64,000 bases of DNA from Candidatus Vicinibacter affinis (GTDB lineage Bacteria; Bacteroidota; Bacteroidia; Chitinophagales; Saprospiraceae): the NCBI GenBank assembly GCA_016714365.1, contig JADJNH010000006.1, forward strand, positions 1-64,000. The letters are read 5' to 3'. Made by a program: the position numbers and the translations under genes. The notes below the pieces were generated by a model. It saw only the letters and a program-made list of their open reading frames with translations. It had not been told where the DNA came from and made no database searches. Of the stretch, positions 27,421 through 36,881 are shown piece after piece; position 1 is the stretch's first letter, and every line of letters begins with the position of its first letter.

Positions 27421-27500
27421 GACCCCGACAGAGGAGTCGAACCTCTGATCTTTCTTGCATCTTTAGAAGCAAAAATGTTTTACATTTAAACTATTGGGGT
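27421..27500 (-). tRNA. tRNA-like gene with enlarged anticodon arm
   Basis: On the minus strand there is an acceptor stem (ACCCCAA with TCGGGGT, one mismatch), a D arm (GTTT/AAAC), and a standard T arm (AGAGG-TTCGACT-CCTCT). Between D and T arms lie 29 bases instead of about 22: a 7-bp stem TTTTTGC/GCAAGAA with a ten-base loop TTCTAAAGAT. The loop contains TCT (Arg) and CTA (amber) but no normal seven-base anticodon loop. It may be a tRNA relic from a former attachment site, or an unusual tRNA of a mobile element. The 3' CCA is not encoded. Confidence 0.5.
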
Positions 27501-27513
27501 ATATAAACATCAA

Positions 27514-27777
27514 TTAATGGATGTGACCATCGCCTGCCGGGTGCTCAGTTGTTTTTTCCTGTAAATCTTTTTGACATACAGGACATTTACCCGGTTGGTT
27601 ATACTTTCTACCCTTCTCGCAATCTGTAGCACATTGATAAACGTGTTGATGTGCTTCACCTTCCTTGTGTTGGTGTATGGTTTGTTTGGTTTCTTTTTTA
27701 GATTCAGGGTTTCCACAAGATGTAAACCCAAGCGCTATTGCAGCAAATAGCGAAAATAAAATTGCAATTTTTTTCAT
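27514..27777 (-). CDS. Heavy-metal-binding lipoprotein
   Basis: 87 residues: lipoprotein signal (AAIALGFTSC), then a His-rich linker, then a compact metal-binding domain (YQCATDCEKG, KCPVCQKDL), and a His-containing tail (HPAGDGHIH). The domain is of the small HMBD type found near Cus/Czc pumps. It would bind and hand on metal ions in the periplasm. It lies directly after the SPFH gene, separated by 100 bases. Confidence 0.8.
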   Translation of the reverse strand: MKKIAILFSLFAAIALGFTSCGNPESKKETKQTIHQHKEGEAHQHVYQCATDCEKGRKYNQPGKCPVCQKDLQEKTTEHPAGDGHIH

Positions 27778-27877
27778 TTTTGATTTAATTATATGGTTTA
27801 AGAATAGTTGATTTTAAGTTTTTTGTATTGCACAGAGATAATACCTCTTAATTCAGGAGAAATCGCTCCATTCTCGA

Positions 27878-28759
27878 CTACTTATTATTATCACCCAGTA
27901 TCACAGGCGATTTTCCATCAGTTATGATGATTTTGGCATTTGGTGATTTCATCAGTTCTCTGGTAATATCAAGTGCCTTAAATTTAATAAGCTTATCAGT
28001 GATGGAAGTATTGATAATGTCTTGGGATTTTTTAATGCCTTCGGATTCTATGAGTAATCGTTCACTTTCTTTTTTTTGCTTTTCAACGGCAAAGTCCAAG
28101 GTTAGCCGTTGTTTTACAATTTCCATCTCTGCTTCTTTTTGTTGTTTCTCCAATTCGAAATCAAGCATTTCTCTTTTTATTTCATTATCAATCTTTGTTT
28201 TTTTAGCCGTTACTTCAGCGTTGAGTTTTGCTTGAATAGTTTGCACTACGGCAGGAGGCAGGTCAACTTCTTTTAACATAACCAAATCCACCATAAAACC
28301 GTATTGACCTACAGATCTCATCATTCGTTCTTTTATACTGTCTTCAACTGCGGTTCTCGCTGTAATCAACTCCGTAGCTTTATAGCTAAGCCCTACAAAG
28401 CGGAGTGTTGTGATAAGATTATCCGCTATTACAATTTCTTGATAATCCGTACCGAAGCGTTTGTAGATACTAACTATAGATTCGGGCATAACATGATACA
28501 GGATGGTAATTTCAGATGATACTTCTATACCTTCCTGTGTATGGAAATTCAGTTTTTGGGAATAGTTCACTACTCGTGTATCGAAGCGTACTACTTTTTT
28601 ACCGAATAAGGAGAAAAAGTGGTGCGGGCCAGGCTGGAGAACTTTGGGTTGTAGTTTTCCGAAATGCGTATCGAGTCCTACTTCTCCTGGGCGAACGATG
28701 GCACAGCTTTGTAATAGTAGCAGTGCTATTGCAAAATAAACTGGTTTGAAGTTTTTCAT
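27878..28759 (-). CDS. SPFH/Band 7 (prohibitin-like) lipoprotein
   Basis: 293 residues. A lipobox-like start (LLLLQSCAIV) replaces the usual membrane anchor. The SPFH domain spans about 25-190 (VRPGEVGLDTHFGKL, GPHHFFSLFGKKVVRF), followed by a long coiled coil (about 190-250) and a C-terminal segment. These proteins oligomerise on membranes and organise microdomains. Gene neighbours are metal-efflux genes on the same strand. It ends 100 bases before the HMBD lipoprotein. Confidence 0.85.
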   Translation of the reverse strand: MKNFKPVYFAIALLLLQSCAIVRPGEVGLDTHFGKLQPKVLQPGPHHFFSLFGKKVVRFDTRVVNYSQKLNFHTQEGIEVSSEITILYHVMPESIVSIYKRFGTDYQEIVIADNLITTLRFVGLSYKATELITARTAVEDSIKERMMRSVGQYGFMVDLVMLKEVDLPPAVVQTIQAKLNAEVTAKKTKIDNEIKREMLDFELEKQQKEAEMEIVKQRLTLDFAVEKQKKESERLLIESEGIKKSQDIINTSITDKLIKFKALDITRELMKSPNAKIIITDGKSPVILGDNNK

Positions 28760-28886
28760 AATAATTGTTTTTAATTATTTAAATTGAATTCTTTATGGTG
28801 GAATGATAGTTTCATTTTTATAGATTTTCTCTTCTAAATATCAATTAAAAGAATTGAATATTACATTTTTAATTTAATACAAGAGT

Positions 28887-29162
28887 TCATCCTTTATTTT
28901 TTTTTGCGATGATTTGAGCATAAAATAAGTAACCAAAAATTCCACCAACCATAAGAAAGATTATGTCTGATATAGATCTCTCAAAATCGATTTGCCAAAG
29001 GAAATATCTATAAGTAGAAATAATGACCTCTTCTAAAGGTTTACTGTAATTAGAACCGAAGTATAGTGTTAATGAAATTGCAAAAGGACAAATAATAAAT
29101 AAACTAATAACAGCACCTATAGTTATCCATACAATCGGTTTAAAATGTTCAATTGTTTTCAT
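28887..29162 (-). CDS. 91-aa membrane protein, paralogue of the AlbA-protein anchor
   Basis: Two hydrophobic segments, with motif KPLEEVIISTYRYFLWQIDF between them and FLMVGGIFGYLFY in the second. The same plan and many identical residues form the first 91 residues of the Schlafen-type protein at 26550-27320. It therefore encodes the membrane module alone. It follows czcB by 17 bases. It might pair with the AlbA-type protein through the shared module. Confidence 0.65.
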   Translation of the reverse strand: MKTIEHFKPIVWITIGAVISLFIICPFAISLTLYFGSNYSKPLEEVIISTYRYFLWQIDFERSISDIIFLMVGGIFGYLFYAQIIAKKNKG

Positions 29163-29179
29163 TTTAATTCATATTTATA

Positions 29180-30490
29180 TTAATGTTCATGTCCTTCTCC
29201 CTTATTTGTCATTTTCGCTAAAATAAAAAAAGCACCATTGGTAACTATTTTTGCATCTTTTGGTATTTCTTTAAGTAAGGTTATTTCGCTGTATCCCACA
29301 TCAGTAGTGCCTTTGCGGATTGGGATTTTTTCAAATGTCGTTCCTCCTTCTTCTTCATCATGCCCGTTTTTTTCTTTTTCATTGTGCTTATGGCCATGCT
29401 CATCATGCTGATGTGCATCTTCTCCGGCTTCATTATGTTCATGATGTTCTTCTTCACCATGGGCATCAGTAACGATAAAAATGTAATCCTGCCCTTCGTG
29501 GTTTACAATGGCATTTGTGGGAACTGCATCTACCGTTGCATTTTCTAAGCTAATCAATGCAGTGATGCTCATGCCGTCAATCAAACCTTGCTTGTTGCCT
29601 TTAACCATTGCGTGTACGGCAACTGCTTTTGTGTTTTGCTCAAACGTATTGCTGATTGCATATACCTCGGCATCGTATTCTTTGCCTGGATTATTGGTAA
29701 GAGTAAAATGAATAGTTTGCCCAACTTTGAGTTTTTGCAAATCCTTTTCATATACATATAAATCCAAATGCAGTTGATTGTTATCCACTATTTCTGCAAT
29801 GGGGTTGCTCGCGTCAACATAACTACCTATATTTATCAAAACAGTACTTATAGTGCCACTAATAGGACTTGAGATGTTTACAACGGATTGAATGTTTTCG
29901 CTTGAGAGTGAGACTGAATTTATTCCAATAAGTTCTAATTGCTTTTGCAAGCTAGCTTTTCGGGATCTAAGGATTTTCAATTCAGTTTCCGTTGTTTGCA
30001 AGTTTTTTAAAGCCCCTGCATTTCCTTGTAGCAATTCTTTTTGGCGGTTGTTTTCTAATTGTGCCAAATCCGTTTTAGCGGAAACTGAAATAAATTCTTC
30101 TTGCATGGTGATAAAAGAATTATTAGTGATGGTTGCAAGAACTTGCCCTTTTCTAACGGTATTGCCTGTTTGCACCAATATAGACTTTATTACACCACCC
30201 AATAATGCAGTTGCATTGGCTTTATTTTGATTTGGCACTTTAAGAAGACCATTGACTTTGAGGGAAGCGGTTAGCTGTTTTTTTTCGATACCGTTTAATT
30301 CAATTTTGATGGATTTCATTTGTTCTGCTGTCAGCATTGCTGTGTTATCATTTTCGTGTTCATCATGGGATTCCTCAGAATGGCCGGCTTCTTCTCCGTG
30401 ACTATGCCCGTCTCCTTCTTTGTGTTTTTGACAAGATGTAAGCAACCAACAGGTAGCTGCAAAGGATATGATGATTATTAATTTTTTCAT
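29180..30490 (-). CDS. czcB: CzcB-like periplasmic adaptor of metal efflux pump
   Basis: 436 residues; lipoprotein signal (WLLTSCQKH) and a His/Glu-rich segment after it (about 22-50). Hairpin and lipoyl domain (VRKGQVLATITNNSF), beta-barrel and membrane-proximal domains follow. A second His-rich insertion lies near residues 350-385 (EEHHEHNEAGEDAHQHDEHG). The two His-rich parts probably bind Zn, Co, Ni or Cu. It links the RND pump to the outer-membrane channel. It is 10 bases after the czcA-tolC gene. Confidence 0.9.
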   Translation of the reverse strand: MKKLIIIISFAATCWLLTSCQKHKEGDGHSHGEEAGHSEESHDEHENDNTAMLTAEQMKSIKIELNGIEKKQLTASLKVNGLLKVPNQNKANATALLGGVIKSILVQTGNTVRKGQVLATITNNSFITMQEEFISVSAKTDLAQLENNRQKELLQGNAGALKNLQTTETELKILRSRKASLQKQLELIGINSVSLSSENIQSVVNISSPISGTISTVLINIGSYVDASNPIAEIVDNNQLHLDLYVYEKDLQKLKVGQTIHFTLTNNPGKEYDAEVYAISNTFEQNTKAVAVHAMVKGNKQGLIDGMSITALISLENATVDAVPTNAIVNHEGQDYIFIVTDAHGEEEHHEHNEAGEDAHQHDEHGHKHNEKEKNGHDEEEGGTTFEKIPIRKGTTDVGYSEITLLKEIPKDAKIVTNGAFFILAKMTNKGEGHEH

Positions 30491-30500
30491 TTTATTAAAT

Positions 30501-33500
30501 TTACTTGTTGATTAAGAAATTGATGTTGATAATAGATTGGTTGAGTTGATTGATGGCTTGCAGATAATTCAATTGCACATCAGCAACAGTCTGCAAAGCC
30601 TGTAAATATTCAATATAGCCAACAGCTCCACTGTTGTAGGCTATTTTTGCTGTATTTATAATGATTTCAGCATTAGGTAAAGCACTTGATTTATAATAGT
30701 TGTATTGCGACAAATTTTGATTGTATTGCTCAAAAGCATTTTGCAGTTTGGTTTGAAGTTGGAGTTTTCCATTATCTGCTTCCATTTGCAAAGCGGCGTG
30801 TTTGTAATCCAGTGATTTTATTTTTGCGGAGTTACTAAAAAAAGTTAATGGAATGCTTACTCCTAGATTAAAACCTTGAAATCGTTTGCTCCCATCATAA
30901 TACACTTCCGTTCCGTTAACTGTTTGTGTTCCGATTAAAGACTGATTGAAATAGCCCACATTCAAATCTGGTAAGGTGGATGAGATTTCTACTTTTCTGT
31001 TTTGCTCTGCAATAAGAGCCTGCTGATATAAAACTAGGAGTGAAGGATTATTGGCTATGAGTGATATATCAAATGAATTATTTATAGTTAGCGGTTGAAA
31101 ATATTCAATAGCACGAATCGTAAAATCTTCACTCGTATTCAATAAAGCTTTAAGCGATGCATAAGCCATCGCCGCTTCTGTTTCATTTTGCTTAATTATG
31201 AGCGATAGTTGTCCACGTTTTGTTTCAGCAGTGGCTTTTTCCAATAAATTTGTTTCGCCAGTTTTGTAACGCAAATCAGCAGCATTGACGAAATCAACAT
31301 ACAAACTGTCTAATGACTTTAATTGTTTTTTCGCATTTTGCAAATACAGCAATTGATAAAACCAATATTTCACCTGGGCTTTTATTTCATTTTCTGACAT
31401 TTGCATTTGCAATTGACTCCCTTCTAATTCGGCATTATACAACCTGGCTTTTGCTGTATAGTAAGTTGGGAATGGAATGTTTTGTGTTATCTGAAATGCT
31501 TTGTCCTGATTGATGCTATTGTATTGCCCGAATTGAAAGTTCACATTAGTTTTTGGTAATTCAAAAACGGATTTTTTCATAATGCGTGAAGATTGCACAT
31601 TGAGTTGCCTTGATTGAAGCTCCAAATTATTTTTCATTGCAACACTCAATGCGTCTTCTATACTCAACTGTTTAGGTGTAGTCTGAGCATTCGCATTTTG
31701 AGAGAAGAACAATCCAAAAACAAGTAGTAGTAGTGTCGAAATATTCTGATTGAATTTTCTTTTTCGTTGTGAAGAAAAAATCAAATACAACAATGGCAAA
31801 ACAAAGAGTGTAAGAAAGGTTGCAGTAATCAACCCACCAATTACCACCGTTGCCAAAGGCTTTTGTACTTCTGCACCCGCACCATGAGAAAGAGCCATTG
31901 GTAAAAAACCAAGTGAGGCAACAGCAGCAGTCATAAGGACTGGTCGCAAGCGTATTTTAGTCCCTTCTTTAATTCTTTGAAGAATATCAGTTACGCCATC
32001 TTTCTCCAATTGGTTAAACGTGCTGACCAATACAATTCCATTCAAGACAGCTACTCCAAACAAGGCAATAAAACCAACACCTGCTGATATGCTGAAAGGC
32101 ATATCTCGTAGCAGCAATGCAAATACACCACCAATGGCTGCCATTGGAATTGCAGTGAAAATAAGAGTAGCTTGTTTCACAGATGTGAAAGTAAAATACA
32201 GAAGCATGAATATGAGAGCGAGTGCTACCGGTACAGCAATCATCAATCGTGCAGATGCTGCTTGCAAATTTTCGAATGTTCCTCCATAAGTATAATAGTA
32301 TCCTTCGGGTAATTTTACATTTTCATTCAATTGAATTTGAATGTCTTTCACAACGCTTTCTACATCTCTGCCTTTTACATTAAAGCCCACAACAATTCTG
32401 CGCTTACCATCTTCCCGGCTTATTTGTGCAGGACCCAATTCCATTTTTATATCTGCAACTTGTGATAATGGAATTTGAATTCCATTGGCAGTAGGTATGT
32501 ATAAATGACTTACATCTTCAATGTTATTTCTGTGGGTACTATCCAAACGAACTACCAAATCGAATTTGCGCTCGTTTTCAAACACAACTCCAGCTTCTCC
32601 ACCTGCAAAAGCGGTACTCACTATATGATTGATGTCCTCAATGTTCAAACCGTAGTTGGCAATTTGTGCACGGTTATAATTGATAACAATCTGAGGTAAT
32701 CCTGCAACCCGCTCTACACTTGGCGCGGTGGCTCCTTCTACTTTTTGCACGATGCCATTAACCTTGTTTGCATATGATAAAAGGGTGTCCATATTTTCAC
32801 CAAATATTTTTACTGCAACATCCTGGCGAATGCCGGTCATAAGTTCATTAAAGCGCATTTGAATGGGTTGACTTTTTTCAAAGAAAACACCTGGGATATT
32901 TTCCAGTTTTTCGAAAATTTCATCGGCAAGGTCATCATAAGAAATTTCCCGTTTCCATTCGCTTTGAGGTTTTAGAATAATCATCATATCGCTTGCTTCG
33001 GGTGGCATAGGATCAGTTGGTACTTCGGCACTACCCGTTTTTCCAACGACCATTTTTACCTCATCAAATTCTTTGATTAATCGTGATGCCTGCATAGATG
33101 TTTCTATGCTTTGCGATAATGAAGTACCTTGAGATAATATACAATGGAATGCAAAATTGCCTTCAGCTAAGGTTGGAATAAATTCTCCACCCATTCTTGA
33201 AAAAATAAAGGAAGTAATAATAAATATTGCTACAGTTAATCCAACTACATAAAGTTTAGCTTTAATAGCCATTTGCAAAAGAGGTGCATAAATACGCTGA
33301 AAAAATTCCATCATTCTGTCACTGAAAGTTTGTTTGTGTGAAATGTTTTTTGATAAAAACTGTGCACACATCATTGGAATATAAGTTATAGATAAAATCA
33401 ATGCACCAAAAATTGCAAAACCTACCGTCTGTCCCATTGGTCTGAACATTTTGCCTTCAATACCTATGAGAGTAAGTATTGGTATATATACTATTAGGAT

Positions 33501-34865
33501 AATGATCTCGCCGAATGCTGCACTGTTTCTGATCTTTGAGGCAGATTTGAAAACTTCTGCATCCATTTCAGCCTGACTAAGTCTATCTATTCTTTTACGC
33601 AAACCTAAATGATGCATCGTGGCCTCTACAATTATTACGGCACCGTCTACAATCAATCCAAAATCAATTGCACCTAAACTCATCAGGTTGGCACTAACTC
33701 CAAAAACATTCATCATACCTAATGCAAATAGCATTGACAATGGGATAGCTGACGCAACTATTAAGCCTGCTCTTAGATTTCCGAGGAATAATACTAAAAT
33801 GAATATTACAATTAAAGCCCCTTCGATCAGGTTTTTCTCAACAGTTGATATAGCACGATTTACTAAATCGGTTCTGTCCAAATAGGGTTCTATAACTATA
33901 TCAACCGGTAATGATTTTTGAATAGTTTGCATTTTCTCTTTCACTCGGTTTACGACTTCAGCACTATTTGCTCCTTTCAGCATCATCACTACGCCACCAA
34001 CTGCATCCACTTCACCATTGTAAGTAAGCGCACCGTAACGAACCGCAGATCCGAAACGAACATCGGCCACATCTTTAATTAAAATGGGAATGCCGTTGGG
34101 GCTATTCTTAACTGCAATATTTTTGATATCATCAAAAGAACCAATCAATCCTACTCCGCGAATAAAATAAGCATTCGGCTTTTTGTCAATGTATGCTCCG
34201 CCGGTGTTTTCGTTGTTCTTTTCTAAAGCCGTAAAAATTTCAGGAATGCTTATCCCCATTGCAATCATACGGTCCGGATTGACAGCTACTTCGTATTGTT
34301 TAAGTTGTCCTCCAAAACTATTTACTTCTGCAATGCCAGGTGTACCATACAATTGACGCGCAACAATCCAGTCCTGCATCGTGCGCAGATCCATTGCTGT
34401 GTATATATTTTCACTACCCTTTTTTGGGTGAATGATATATTGGTATACCTCCCCTAAGCCCGTACTAACAGGCGCTAATTCAGGAGTACCAATTCCCTCA
34501 GGAATCTTTTCTTCTGCTTCTTTTAGTTTTTCATTAATGAGTTGCCGTGCGAAATAGATGTCCACTTTGTCATCAAATACAGCAGTAATTACTGAAAGCC
34601 CAAAACGAGAGATACTACGCAGCTCCACCAAATCCGGCAAGTTGGCTACGCTTTGTTCGATAGGGTATGTCACTAATTGTTCGACTTCCTGTCCGGCAAG
34701 AGTTGGACATAGTGTTATTATTTGAACCTGGTTGTTGGTGATATCAGGAAGGGCATCAATGGGTAATTTACCCGCACTCCAAACGCCCCAAATAATGAGA
34801 GCAAATGTCATCAAGCCAATGATGAATTTATTATGAATGCTAAAAGCAATTATTTTATCTAACAT
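30501..34865 (-). CDS. czcA: CzcA heavy-metal RND pump fused to TolC-like channel
   Basis: 1454 residues. Residues 1 to about 1035 form a heavy-metal RND transporter with 12 membrane segments; the TM4 signature SLGAIDFGLIVDGAV fits the HME1 (Zn/Co/Ni) class. After the last pump helix comes KRKFNQNISTLLLLV, a further hydrophobic segment ending ANAQ, and then an outer-membrane efflux (TolC) domain of about 400 residues (SIEDALSVAMKNNLELQ). The extra segment puts the TolC domain on the periplasmic side. Such fusions are common in Bacteroidota. First gene of the czc operon. Confidence 0.93.
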   Translation of the reverse strand: MLDKIIAFSIHNKFIIGLMTFALIIWGVWSAGKLPIDALPDITNNQVQIITLCPTLAGQEVEQLVTYPIEQSVANLPDLVELRSISRFGLSVITAVFDDKVDIYFARQLINEKLKEAEEKIPEGIGTPELAPVSTGLGEVYQYIIHPKKGSENIYTAMDLRTMQDWIVARQLYGTPGIAEVNSFGGQLKQYEVAVNPDRMIAMGISIPEIFTALEKNNENTGGAYIDKKPNAYFIRGVGLIGSFDDIKNIAVKNSPNGIPILIKDVADVRFGSAVRYGALTYNGEVDAVGGVVMMLKGANSAEVVNRVKEKMQTIQKSLPVDIVIEPYLDRTDLVNRAISTVEKNLIEGALIVIFILVLFLGNLRAGLIVASAIPLSMLFALGMMNVFGVSANLMSLGAIDFGLIVDGAVIIVEATMHHLGLRKRIDRLSQAEMDAEVFKSASKIRNSAAFGEIIILIVYIPILTLIGIEGKMFRPMGQTVGFAIFGALILSITYIPMMCAQFLSKNISHKQTFSDRMMEFFQRIYAPLLQMAIKAKLYVVGLTVAIFIITSFIFSRMGGEFIPTLAEGNFAFHCILSQGTSLSQSIETSMQASRLIKEFDEVKMVVGKTGSAEVPTDPMPPEASDMMIILKPQSEWKREISYDDLADEIFEKLENIPGVFFEKSQPIQMRFNELMTGIRQDVAVKIFGENMDTLLSYANKVNGIVQKVEGATAPSVERVAGLPQIVINYNRAQIANYGLNIEDINHIVSTAFAGGEAGVVFENERKFDLVVRLDSTHRNNIEDVSHLYIPTANGIQIPLSQVADIKMELGPAQISREDGKRRIVVGFNVKGRDVESVVKDIQIQLNENVKLPEGYYYTYGGTFENLQAASARLMIAVPVALALIFMLLYFTFTSVKQATLIFTAIPMAAIGGVFALLLRDMPFSISAGVGFIALFGVAVLNGIVLVSTFNQLEKDGVTDILQRIKEGTKIRLRPVLMTAAVASLGFLPMALSHGAGAEVQKPLATVVIGGLITATFLTLFVLPLLYLIFSSQRKRKFNQNISTLLLLVFGLFFSQNANAQTTPKQLSIEDALSVAMKNNLELQSRQLNVQSSRIMKKSVFELPKTNVNFQFGQYNSINQDKAFQITQNIPFPTYYTAKARLYNAELEGSQLQMQMSENEIKAQVKYWFYQLLYLQNAKKQLKSLDSLYVDFVNAADLRYKTGETNLLEKATAETKRGQLSLIIKQNETEAAMAYASLKALLNTSEDFTIRAIEYFQPLTINNSFDISLIANNPSLLVLYQQALIAEQNRKVEISSTLPDLNVGYFNQSLIGTQTVNGTEVYYDGSKRFQGFNLGVSIPLTFFSNSAKIKSLDYKHAALQMEADNGKLQLQTKLQNAFEQYNQNLSQYNYYKSSALPNAEIIINTAKIAYNSGAVGYIEYLQALQTVADVQLNYLQAINQLNQSIININFLINK

Positions 34866-34963
34866 ATTTTAATCAGTATAATGAATGAAAAATTGATTAC
34901 TTAAAAAGCAGAAGCGCTTTAAGTAATTTAAATTATGTCCAATTAAGGACATTCATAAATTCA

Positions 34964-35281
34964 CTAACTGATTTTGGGCGGCTGCCAAATGTGGAAATAC
35001 TCCACAGAAAGAAATGTTTGATTAAAAACGGGGAAGCCTTTAGAATGGACCGGGACAATATCAGAAAAAGTCACCAGCTCATATAAGTTAATTATGGAAG
35101 TTCCACAGCATGAACAGAAACAAAAAGGTGTACAGGTTTCTTTTTCATGATCATGATGTTCATGGTCAACATTTTCGGAGATGCTTATTTTCTGTGTTTC
35201 ATTGCATTCTTCTCCATCCCCGCAAGGCACAATAGCCAAAAGGAAAATGTAGATACTGAATGTTAATGCAAAAAATTTCAT
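34964..35281 (-). CDS. DUF6660-like small secreted protein
   Basis: 105 residues with a signal peptide (FALTFSIYIFLLAIVPC), a His-rich patch (VDHEHHDHEKETC) and a Cys-rich patch (CTPFCFCSCCGTS), then a beta-type tail. Such proteins are regularly found before czc/cus operons in this phylum. Probably a periplasmic metal-binding or metal-sensing component. It lies 98 bases before czcA in the same direction, likely first in the transcript. Confidence 0.75.
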   Translation of the reverse strand: MKFFALTFSIYIFLLAIVPCGDGEECNETQKISISENVDHEHHDHEKETCTPFCFCSCCGTSIINLYELVTFSDIVPVHSKGFPVFNQTFLSVEYFHIWQPPKIS

Positions 35282-35392
35282 GGCTGCGAAGATAGTTAAA
35301 AATCTGTATTTTGAAGGTTATATGAAGAAATATGGTTGTGAATAATGAAAATTAACGTATTCCTAAGGTTTTAAGTCTATGTGATGATTTTT

Positions 35393-35512
35393 CTACTTTT
35401 TCTTGTCGTCTTTTGGTTCAGCAGGTGCACAACATCCGACGGTTTCTCCGCTTTTTAATGCGGACATTAAGAAATAGGCTCCTTTAAAGAATCTGAGAAT
35501 AGTGATTATCAT
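35393..35512 (-). CDS. 39-aa Cys-Cys peptide
   Basis: A small gene with a hydrophobic N-terminal part (ITILRFFKGAYFLMS), then SGETVGCCAPAEP and a lysine-rich end. The CC pair and the position upstream of metal-efflux genes suggest a small metal-binding peptide. Similar short proteins are known before DUF6660-type genes, by my recollection; no homologue in this window. Confidence 0.45.
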   Translation of the reverse strand: MIITILRFFKGAYFLMSALKSGETVGCCAPAEPKDDKKK

Positions 35513-35587
35513 ATTATTTTAGTAAATGCGGAACCCTATATTAGAGACGATAAAGACCATGATTACGGGCATCCCGAAGCATACAGC

Positions 35588-35860
35588 ATGTTAACAAAGG
35601 CGTGTAGAATTGCTATTTCAACTAACCAAGGACCAGACTTAGCTAAACATTTGAAGGAGGCTTGCGAACATGGAGAAATCATTTGTAATAAATTGAAGCC
35701 TGGACACGAAGGAAGGTGGCGATTGATATTAATGTCATTAAATGAAAATAATTCATTATTACTTGAACAAGTGTATGCCGAAGTTAAAAAAACAAGGCAA
35801 GAATTGATTAATGACTTACTTCGTAATAAAGGACATGATGACCATCATGAAAAACACTAG
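35588..35860 (+). CDS. Unknown 90-aa protein with His-rich end
   Basis: Starts MLTKACRIAISTNQG and ends KGHDDHHEKH. The frame is open upstream with plausible codons (EPYIRDDKDHDYGHPEAY), but no standard start codon occurs there; the annotated start may therefore be internal and the real one lost or non-standard. Helical. Divergent from the czc operon. It may be a metal-responsive factor; this rests only on the His-rich tail and location. Confidence 0.5.
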   Translation: MLTKACRIAISTNQGPDLAKHLKEACEHGEIICNKLKPGHEGRWRLILMSLNENNSLLLEQVYAEVKKTRQELINDLLRNKGHDDHHEKH

Positions 35861-35961
35861 TGTGATTTATACAAATTGATAAAGTTAATCCTTACGAATT
35901 AATTAATTTTAAGGCTCTTATATCCAATTCTTAAATTAAATAAATATTTGATTAGGTATGA

Positions 35962-36459
35962 CTAATTAAGAGTGTTTAATTTTCTTTCCTTTCTCTTCAT
36001 AAGACTAAGCCGAATTTTTTCTTGTAGTACTTTTATTCCGTCTACCAACACTAAAAGTGGACCCATGCCGGTGCCAGTTAAAAATAAACTTCCTGCAAAC
36101 ATTTTTAATTTATCTCCTAAACTATTATCCCTTATTAAGGAAATTAGGGGAATAGATATCTCAGCATCAAAAGCCAAATCTCGTTTAGCTTTTGCATAGT
36201 TTTTTTCTTGTAGGGTAATTTTTTCCTGCAATTCCAACAGTTTATTACTATCCATAGTCTTCAAGGTATTTTCTATACCTTCAAGTCCTCCGACATCTTG
36301 GATTTCTTTTTCTGCGTTCTCTAAATTATTAGATAAGGTCTCAGATAAAGATTCAATATTTGAATCAATTTTTTCTTCAGGAGAAATGGTCTTAGTTTCT
36401 TGATTGCCTGGTAATTCTTTTTTTATTTCACTCTCACCTCCTTTTTCTAAATCATTCAT
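35962..36459 (-). CDS. Unknown 165-aa protein with C-terminal hydrophobic segment
   Basis: An acidic N-terminal half rich in Glu, Asn and Ser, a coiled-coil-like central part (about 60-100), and a hydrophobic segment (about 125-145, MFAGSLFLTGTGMGPLLVLVDG), then a basic tail. It lies eight bases downstream of the next gene on the same strand. Both follow the coupling ATPase gene, suggesting accessory proteins of element 2. No family is recognised. Confidence 0.5.
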   Translation of the reverse strand: MNDLEKGGESEIKKELPGNQETKTISPEEKIDSNIESLSETLSNNLENAEKEIQDVGGLEGIENTLKTMDSNKLLELQEKITLQEKNYAKAKRDLAFDAEISIPLISLIRDNSLGDKLKMFAGSLFLTGTGMGPLLVLVDGIKVLQEKIRLSLMKRKERKLNTLN

Positions 36460-36466
36460 AAATTTG

Positions 36467-36736
36467 CTAATTAGAACTGGTAATAGACTGCTTTAACTGT
36501 TCCATTTTGACCTCTTTTAATAACAAACGGAGAGAGATTACCGAGCTGTTTAGAACTTCAAGAAGAGTAAGCTCTTCCTCAGGTGTGGCAGTATCATTTT
36601 GAACTTTTTCTACCAATTCTATAAATTTATCATTCATTCTAAAATAATAGCGGTGATTTGTGGTAAAGTCAAATGACGTATGTGGATAAAGTATTCCTAT
36701 GTATTTAATACCGCATTTGCAATGTTTAGTGGCCAT
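36467..36736 (-). CDS. Unknown 89-aa protein
   Basis: The N-terminal part has two cysteines (KHCKCGIKYIG). A methionine at position 34 (MNDKFIELVEKVQ) could be the real start, giving 56 residues of helix-turn-helix-like helices. It lies between the RuvC-like remnant and the 165-aa gene in the same direction. Not recognised. Confidence 0.5.
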   Translation of the reverse strand: MATKHCKCGIKYIGILYPHTSFDFTTNHRYYFRMNDKFIELVEKVQNDTATPEEELTLLEVLNSSVISLRLLLKEVKMEQLKQSITSSN

Positions 36737-36762
36737 TAAGAATTAAATGTCTAAGGCTATAG

Positions 36763-36879
36763 TTATTCATTTAACCAAAACCAAGTTAGGGCAAGCAACT
36801 GCGCACCTTAAATAACCATATTTTAATCCTCACTCGTCCAAAACATTTGCTTTTTAACCTCTTCAAATTTCAATTCCTC
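36763..36879 (-). pseudogene. 3' end remnant of RuvC-like gene (minus strand)
   Basis: On the minus strand the sequence reads FWTSED-stop-NMVI...LALTWFWLNE-stop, matching the last roughly 33 codons of the gene at 42846-43349 (LWMSEDRNMAIF...). Two stops and base changes have accumulated. It begins immediately after the stop of the coupling-type ATPase. This is one of four copies of this gene end in the window. Confidence 0.75.
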
Positions 36880-36881
36880 CC

